Assembly (NCBI GenBank): GCA_012103035.1
Contig: JAAVLL010000001.1
Span: 431,501 to 495,500, forward strand
DNA: 64,000 bases
Direction of reading: 5' to 3'
DNA from: Brucella oryzae
GTDB taxonomy: Bacteria; Pseudomonadota; Alphaproteobacteria; Rhizobiales; Rhizobiaceae
The notes under the pieces were generated by a model. It was not told the origin of the DNA and did no database searches. It worked only from the letters and a program-made list of their open reading frames with translations. Shown here one piece after another: positions 59,220 through 64,000 of this stretch. Each line of letters begins with the position of its first letter. Position 1 is the stretch's first letter. The position numbers and the translations under genes were made by a program.

Positions 59220-59647
59220 ATGGATAGTGCAGCCAAGACCGACAGGAAATCAGCCGTAACGGCCATCCCGCCTGCGCCAGGCGCTTTGGCGCGCGATCAT
59301 TTCGCCGCCGAATTCACGTTCGAGACGGATTGCTGGGACGTGCATGATGCCTTGTCCAAGGGAGCTGATTTCGTGCTTCTCGACGTGCGCAGTCCCGCAC
59401 TTTTCGCAGAAAGCCATATTCCGGGTGCGATCAATCTGCCGCACGGCAAGATCATCGGGTCCAAGATGGCACAATGGCCGCAGGAAACGGTTTTCGTCAC
59501 CTATTGCGCGGGGCCGCATTGCAATGGCGCGGCACGTGGCGCCTTGCGGCTCGCCAATCTTGACCGGCCCGTCAAGATCATGGCAGGCGGGCTGACCGGC
59601 TGGATAGATGAAGGGTTTGAACTTGAGAAAGGCGAGGGGATCAGTAA
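59220..59647 (+). CDS. Rhodanese-like domain protein
   Basis: A single-domain rhodanese-like protein of about 142 residues. It has FVLLDVRSPALFAESHIPGAINLP (residue 55 region) and the active-site loop VTYCAGPHCNGA (Cys near 99), consistent with sulfurtransferase activity or binding. As read, the frame runs on to about 59837 through the terminator and into rpoH. One extra G near 59640 (GGGG for GGGGG) would give EKGEGDQ and a stop at 59645-59647, just before the hairpin at 59661. That end is preferred. It is divergent from the FtrA-like regulator, its likely controller. Confidence 0.8.
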
Positions 59648-59660
59648 TGCCCAAACAATT

Positions 59661-59691
59661 CTGCCGCAGAACGGTTGCCCGTCTGCGGCAG
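59661..59691. terminator. Hairpin between rhodanese and rpoH 3' ends
   Basis: CTGCCGCAGA and TCTGCGGCAG stem with loop ACGGTTGCCCG, in the gap between two converging genes. There is no strong T run, so termination is inferred. Confidence 0.55.
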
Positions 59692-59716
59692 TAAATGGAT
59701 CAGCAGATTATCAGTT

Positions 59717-60626
59717 TCAGGCGTGTGCTTCCTCGATAGGGTTCAGCGCCTTCTGCTGCTTGTGGGCCGCGGCCTTCACCGCAGCCTGCACCTTTCAAAG
59801 GCACGCACTTCGATCTGGCGCACGCGCTCGCGGCTGATGCCGAATTCGCCGGAGAGATCTTCCAGTGTCATCGGATCTTCCGATAGACGGCGGGCCTCGA
59901 AAATGCGGCGTTCACGGTCATTCAGGGTATCCATCGCCTGTTCGAGCATGGAGCGGCGGTTTTCCAACTCGTCCTGCTCGATCAGAACCTGTTCCTGGCT
60001 GTTGCTGTCATCGACCAGCCAGTCCTGCCATTCGCCGGATTCACCTTCAGAAGCGCGCAGGGGCGCGTTCAGCGAAGCGTCACCGGACAGACGGCGGTTC
60101 ATGGAAACCACTTCGTCTTCGCTGACATTCAGCTTGGTTGCGATCTGCTTGACCTGATCCGGGTTGAGATCGCCATCGTCGAGCGCCTGAATCTTGCTCT
60201 TCATCTTGCGCAGATTGAAGAACAGGCGCTTCTGATTGGCAGTCGTGCCCATCTTCACAAGGCTCCACGAACGCAGGATGTATTCCTGGATCGAAGCCTT
60301 GATCCACCACATGGCATAAGTGGCAAGACGGAAACCGCGTTCAGGCTCGAAACGCTTGACGGCCTGCATGAGACCGACATTACCCTCCGAAATCACTTCA
60401 CCGATCGGCAGGCCATAGCCGCGATAACCCATGGCAATCTTGGCCACGAGACGCAGATGGCTTGTTACGAGCTTGTGGGCGGCCTTGGGGTCGGTATGTT
60501 CGTGGTAGCGCTTGGCCAGCATATATTCTTCCTGCGGCTCAAGCATGGGAAAGCGGCGAATTTCTTCCAGATAACGGGTAAGTCCCCGTCACCGGATGTA
60601 ATGCTTGGGAGATTCATCTGGGCCAT
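59717..60626 (-). CDS. rpoH: RNA polymerase sigma factor RpoH (sigma-32)
   Basis: Heat-shock sigma factor of about 303 residues. MAQMNLPSITSGDGDLP begins the protein, followed by region 1.2 (RFPMLEPQEEYMLAKRY), region 2 (DPKAAHKLVTSHLRLVAKIA, GYGLPIGEVISEGNVGLMQA, FRLATYAMWWIKASIQEYIL), the RpoH box (NQKRLFFNLRKMKSKI) and region 4 (TLEDLSGEFGISRERVRQIE). Bases are lost near 60590 and 59800; repair gives the tail AFEKVQAAVKAAAHKQQKAL and a stop at 59717-59719. It is downstream of rluD, the usual alphaproteobacterial order. The 314-bp leader (60627-60940) may hold its promoters. Confidence 0.96.
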
Positions 60627-60940
60627 AGAGCACCCTCCTTTATAATTTCAGGCTCCCGTTTGGCGAACCTGTCGCGGGGCTGCCTCCTGCACTTCCCTCA
60701 CGCGAGCCTCCATATATAGGCATGATTTTGGCGAAAACACGATCCTTTAACTCATGAAACAATCTGTCACTGCAATGTGAACGCCGCTGCATGACAAAGG
60801 TTGCAGAGCGCGTCTGAAATATATGGTCATTATGTGCTGAGAGAGCGGCTTTCACCGTGGCCGCGCCCCCAATACTGATGATGAAACAGCCGATTTTATC
60901 AGCGATCCATCCATTTGGCCAACCATGATAGTTGCCAGTA
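60627..60940 (-). promoter_or_regulatory. rpoH upstream region
   Basis: A gene-free stretch of 314 bp between rluD and rpoH, both on the minus strand. It is AT-richer than its surroundings near 60700-60780. Promoters and heat-control elements are expected here, but no exact sigma site is provable by eye. Confidence 0.4.
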
Positions 60941-61944
60941 TTATATAGAGTGCTTCCGGAAATTTTCCAGAAGGTGCTCCATATCTTCCGGCACAGGCGC
61001 TTCAAAACGCATCAGTTCCTCCGTGGCCGGATGGGTAAAGGCAAGCAACCAGGCGTGGAGTGCCTGCCGATGAAAACCGCGCACGGCCTCTTTCAGCGGT
61101 TCCGGCAGCTTGTTGGCCTTGGTCTTGTAGGCGCTGCCATAGTCCATGTCGCCGACAAGCGGATGACCGATATGTGCCATGTGCACGCGGATCTGGTGGG
61201 TGCGGCCTGTCTCTAGGCGGCATTCGACAAGCGAGGCCAGCGCGGTCGCATCTTCGCGGGGCCGAATTTTTCGACCGTCACATAATGGGTGACGGCATGG
61301 CGGGCATCCTCGCGCTCTTCATTGACCACAGCCTGCTTGGTGCGGTCGCGATGCGAGCGTCCCAGATGCGCATCGATGAAGCCCTGCGGGCGTTCGGTCA
61401 TGCCCCAGACGAGCGCGAGATAGGCGCGCTCCAGATCGCCGGTGCGGCCGTGATCGGCAAATTGTTCGCTCAAATGGCGATGCGAGCGGTCATTCTTGGC
61501 CACGACCATGACGCCGCTCGTATCCTTGTCGAGGCGATGAACGATACCGGGGCGGCGAATTCCTCCGATGCCCGACAAGCTATCGCCACAATGATATATG
61601 AGGGCATTGACGAGTGTTCCCGTCCAGTTGCCGTTGCCTGGGTGAACGACGAGCCCGGCAGGCTTGTTGATCACGATGAGATCGTCATCCTCGTATAGAA
61701 TATCGAGCGGTATGTTCTCAGCAATCGGTTCGGCTGGCTCCGGCTCTGGCAGCACGACGGCGATTGTCATGCCTTCGCGCAGCTTCTGCTTGGTTTCACG
61801 GGCGGGTGCGCCGTCGATGGTCACATGGCCTTCGGCAATGAGGGACTGTACGCGGCTGCGCGAGAGTTCCGGCCCCAATGCTGCGGCCAGCCATTGGTCG
61901 AGACGCTTGCCTGTGGCATCGGAGTCGGTCGTAAGCTCTTTCAC
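60941..61944 (-). CDS. rluD: 23S rRNA pseudouridine synthase RluD
   Basis: RluA-family enzyme that isomerises U1911, U1915 and U1917 of helix 69. About 335 residues. An S4 domain lies at residues 13-70 (GKRLDQWLAAALGPELSRSR, VQSLIAEGHVTIDG). The catalytic Asp is in GIVHRLDKDTSGVMVVAK near 140. Further motifs are YLALVWG and TGRTHQIRVHMAHIGHPLVGD. One C is lost near 61265 (CCCC for CCCCC), joining KFGPRED to ATALASLVECRLETG. The end NFRKHSI is typical. It is followed by rpoH on the same strand. Confidence 0.95.
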
Positions 61945-62113
61945 TCGTGTCTTTCCTTCATGAGAGCCGGTCTGTCGTAACGAAATCGTCAGAACTGCTC
62001 TATCTCTTGGTTTTACCGCATTTATGCGGCGTCAAATGTTTCCATTTGGCTGCAAAATGCTCTATCACGCGCCACACGCCATAATATGGCGAAGTTCGAA
62101 CCGGAGTCGTTGA

Positions 62114-62592
62114 ATGCAGGATCCACACTATCCGAGATACCAGAATCATCAGGATTCAGGATATCAGGACTATCAGCAGGGCTATTACCCGGATGAACAG
62201 GCCGAGCCCCGCTTGATCCAGCCATGGAACGTGTGCGCCGCAAAATGATCCGGCTTCTGGCCGTCTCCATCGGTGTCATGCTGATCGGTCTTATGGCGGT
62301 GCTTGTCGCCGTTGTCTACAAGATCAATCGTGCGCCGGAAACTCCGCCGGCTGAAGAAGCCCGTTCCGATATCCCCGGACAGGCTGCGCCCGCTCCGGTA
62401 AAGCCGGAACCGCCGAAGCTGATCGAATCGCAGATCAACCTGACGCCGGGCACCCGTCTTCTCTCGCAAAGCCTTTCCGGCAACGAACTTTCGCTGGAAA
62501 CCCTGCTGCCGGACGGCGGTACGGAACTCATCATCTATGACTATCGCGAGTCGCGCATCATCGGCCGCATCAAGCTCGGCAATGTCGAATAG
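62114..62592 (+). CDS. Small membrane-anchored periplasmic protein, Tyr/Gln-rich N-terminus
   Basis: A protein of about 159 residues. ATG 62114 opens an odd cytoplasmic segment (MQDPHYPRYQNHQDSGYQDY, then QQGYYPDEQAEPRLI) that must shift frame once near 62222 to join MERVRRKMIRLLAVSIGVML. A single membrane helix (residues about 45-65) and a Pro-rich linker follow. The C-terminal beta domain reads LIESQINLTPGTRLLSQSL, then LLPDGGTELIIYDYRES, and ends RIIGRIKLGNVE. The C-terminal part is intact as an ORF from 62224. No named family is recognised. It is divergent from rluD. Confidence 0.65.
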
Positions 62593-62612
62593 GGCGGACA
62601 GGGTTTGATTGG

Positions 62613-62630
62613 GGCGGCGTGATTGCCGCC
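62613..62630 (+). terminator. Hairpin after the small membrane gene
   Basis: GGCGGC-GTGATT-GCCGCC, 20 bp after the stop, followed by CATTTGTTTC. Weak. Confidence 0.55.
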
Positions 62631-62696
62631 CATTTGTTTCTGCCTTCGAGGATTGCGCTTTTTCCTTTTGGCGATTATATCAGCGACATGGCTTGA

Positions 62697-62797
62697 AGCG
62701 CGTTTCGATTTGATTCAATCAAATCGGCGCTCCAAGCTCTAGTGTTTTAAGCATAAGCTTGTCGATCCTCATTTCACTCCGGTCGGCTTATGCTCTA
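62697..62797. repeat. Two palindromic repeats upstream of tRNA-Glu
   Basis: AGCGCGTTTCGATTTGATTC to AATCAAATCGGCGCT (62697-62731) is followed by TAAGCATAAG to CTTATGCTCTA (62748-62797), whose loop contains GATCCTCATTTCACTCCGG. The AGAGCGCGTTTCGAT arm reappears at 63873. Confidence 0.65.
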
Positions 62798-62798
62798 A

Positions 62799-62872
62799 GC
62801 GCCCATCGTCTAGCGGTCAGGACGGCGCCCTCTCACGGCGCAAACAGGGGTTCGATTCCCTTGGGCGTACCA
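62799..62872 (+). tRNA. tRNA-Glu (CTC anticodon)
   Basis: A full cloverleaf can be drawn. The acceptor stem is GCGCCCA with TGGGCGT. The D arm is CGTCTAGCGGTCAGGACG. The anticodon arm is GCGCC-CTCTCAC-GGCGC with anticodon CTC. The T arm is CAGGGGTTCGATTCCCTTG, and the genome-encoded ACCA closes it. Decodes GAG. Confidence 0.93.
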
Positions 62873-62919
62873 ATGGCTTGGCTCTCTGATAAATGTGGCG
62901 CTGGCTGGTCTAGCCAATT

Positions 62920-63722
62920 TCAATCCATATTCGCTCCTGGTTTCTGCAAAACAAAATAGGCATATCTCTCATCATTCACGAGAGCATCGTAGGGCTTGAG
63001 TGAGATGGAGACCGGTTTGAAGCCCACGCTTTCCGTCAGCAACCAGAACTGGTCGATGGAATAGGTCGTCATATTCGCCAGATTCCGTCGATATCCCCAC
63101 CGATAGCCGCGCGTATTCGATTTATGGGTGGAATATTTGATCTGTATAACGGCAAGACCGCCTGCCCGGAGATGCTGAAAAGCTATCCTCACAAGCTCGG
63201 CGCCGTACTCCACCGTCGGAATGAGCTCAAACACATAGGTGCAAATATAGATGTCGACCGGCTGTCTTATCAGCTCCAGTGATTTCTGCGGCCAGTTCAT
63301 ATCGACCAGTATAGGAATAAAACGCTGATATCCCGCGTCAGACAGCCGGGCGGCACATTCCTTCAAAGATGCGGGAGATACTTCAACCCCGAGATATTCA
63401 CTGGCTACATCCACGAATTGAACTGCATTCGCACCGCCCCCGCACCCCCATTCCAGAATTCGGGAGCCTTGCATGTTGACGCCGAGAGAAGCCGCTGCAT
63501 CTTGCACGAATTTTCGGTGCAACTGCCCGATCTGAGTCCATACGGTATCAGAAAGACCGCCACTTCCTTTCCAGTGGGAATTTGATTTATGTTTATTGAC
63601 GTTTGATCGGCCCAATATTCTTGGGCGTCGGATGCAATCCTGTTGGTCGATTGCCTGTAATTCAGCCTCGTCGCCGCATAAGCGACTGAACGCCTGACAT
63701 ATCGCGCGATCGGCATAACCAT
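62920..63722 (-). CDS. Class I SAM-dependent methyltransferase
   Basis: A methyltransferase of about 267 residues. The SAM-binding motif I is RILEWGCGGGANAVQF (residue 105 region), followed by YLGVEVSPASLKECA (motif post-I), DIYICTYVFELIPT and the C-terminal VGFKPVSISL strand. As read, the ORF starts at 63615. One base inserted near 63595 links it to MVMPIARYVRRSVAYAATRL (63722), giving EYWADQTSIN then KHKSNSHWKGSGGL. The substrate is unknown; a glycan or lipid modifier is possible. It lies on the opposite strand to tRNA-Glu, 47 bp beyond it. Confidence 0.75.
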
Positions 63723-63847
63723 TTGTTGCGCCCTCTGTTATGCGGCCAGAATAGCAATAAATATTTGCGGTCCGTAGGCGAAACGAGGGTAAGGCGGTTA
63801 CTCCATTGGTATTGTCATCTATGGCGAAATACTAATTTTGGCTCATC

Positions 63848-63961
63848 GTTTTACACTTTTCCGGATGGTACCAGAGCGCGTTTCGATCAGATCGGTACTC
63901 TAAATGTTTTTATGCGCATCTTATCCGAAAACCGTTTCACACTTTTCCGGATGCGCTCTAA
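63848..63961. repeat. Composite palindromic repeat at the window end
   Basis: Several parts: TTTTACACTTTTCCGGATGG (63850-63869); AGAGCGCGTTTCGATCAGAT to GTACTCT (63873-63901); and TGCGCATCTTATCCGAAAAC, CGTTTCACACTTTTCCGGAT, GCGCTCTA (63912-63960). The last is close to 40295-40338. The whole shows mosaic assembly from shared modules. The rest of 63723-64000 contains no gene I can support. Confidence 0.7.
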
Positions 63962-64000
63962 GGTAGGTGCCAATATGGAGCCAACCAAACGCGGAGGAAC

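Noticed and set aside
62799..62872. tRNA-Glu as a proven phage or island integration site
   Set aside because: No integrase and no second copy of the tRNA 3' end within the window. Kept only as a low-confidence suggestion.
1..64000. CRISPR array
   Set aside because: No regularly spaced identical direct repeats were seen. The recurring repeats are isolated palindromes in different intergenic gaps, and no cas genes occur.

Overview
The window looks like chromosome I of a Brucellaceae alphaproteobacterium (Brucella, in the broad sense that includes Ochrobactrum). The grounds are the protein sequences and the gene order. There is a 168-residue Pal (Omp16-like), a BioR/BioY biotin module with TTATAGATAA operators, the ruvCAB-ybgC-tolQRAB-pal-cpoB-tilS-ftsH-glmM block, an OpgC-type glucan succinyltransferase, rluD-rpoH, and tandem Omp25-like barrels. 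Most of it is ordinary core genome. The exact species cannot be fixed from the sequence alone.

A large data-quality problem affects the whole window. About 35 of roughly 60 protein genes are broken by one to four single-base losses. Nearly every break I could place sits in a short homopolymer and is repaired by adding one identical base. I therefore give these genes their full inferred extent and call them CDS with frameshifts, not pseudogenes.

Layout. 1-5.5 kb: a KefF-like NAD(P)H oxidoreductase divergent from a LysR regulator, a WYL regulator, an SDR and a propionyl-CoA synthetase. 5.8-13.4 kb: central carbon metabolism on the minus strand (tkt, gap, a glycolipid-binding-domain protein, pgk, class I fba), interrupted by a plus-strand PQQ sugar dehydrogenase. 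13.8-18.1 kb: DUF4164, zapA, 6S RNA, a membrane SRPBCC protein, the 5-formyl-THF cyclo-ligase, a YmdB-like phosphoesterase and TerC. 18.2-20 kb: the BioR regulon (bioR, bioY, DUF1284). 20-31.6 kb: yebC, rpmE, an ABC exporter, a MotA/MotB-like pair, inositol monophosphatase, efp, a Sel1 protein, a ThiE-like protein, OpgC, a candidate sRNA and DUF1465. 31.7-47.3 kb: Holliday-junction resolution, the Tol-Pal envelope complex, tilS, ftsH and glmM. 47.5-49.1 kb: two outer-membrane barrels. 49.3-55.5 kb: a BASS transporter, the serC leader, serC, serA, a GNAT protein and purA. 55.8-62.6 kb: an unrecognised membrane protein, an exported pyrophosphatase, an FtrA-like regulator divergent from a rhodanese, rpoH and rluD. 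The window ends with tRNA-Glu and a methyltransferase.

The one clearly foreign stretch is an AT-rich island of about 0.9 kb (34.4-35.3 kb) between ybgC and tolQ. It holds the 3' end of a truncated ORF, ATGA-coupled to an approximately 180-codon gene, and then a 130-bp element with 29-nt terminal inverted repeats. This is the best candidate here for something undescribed.
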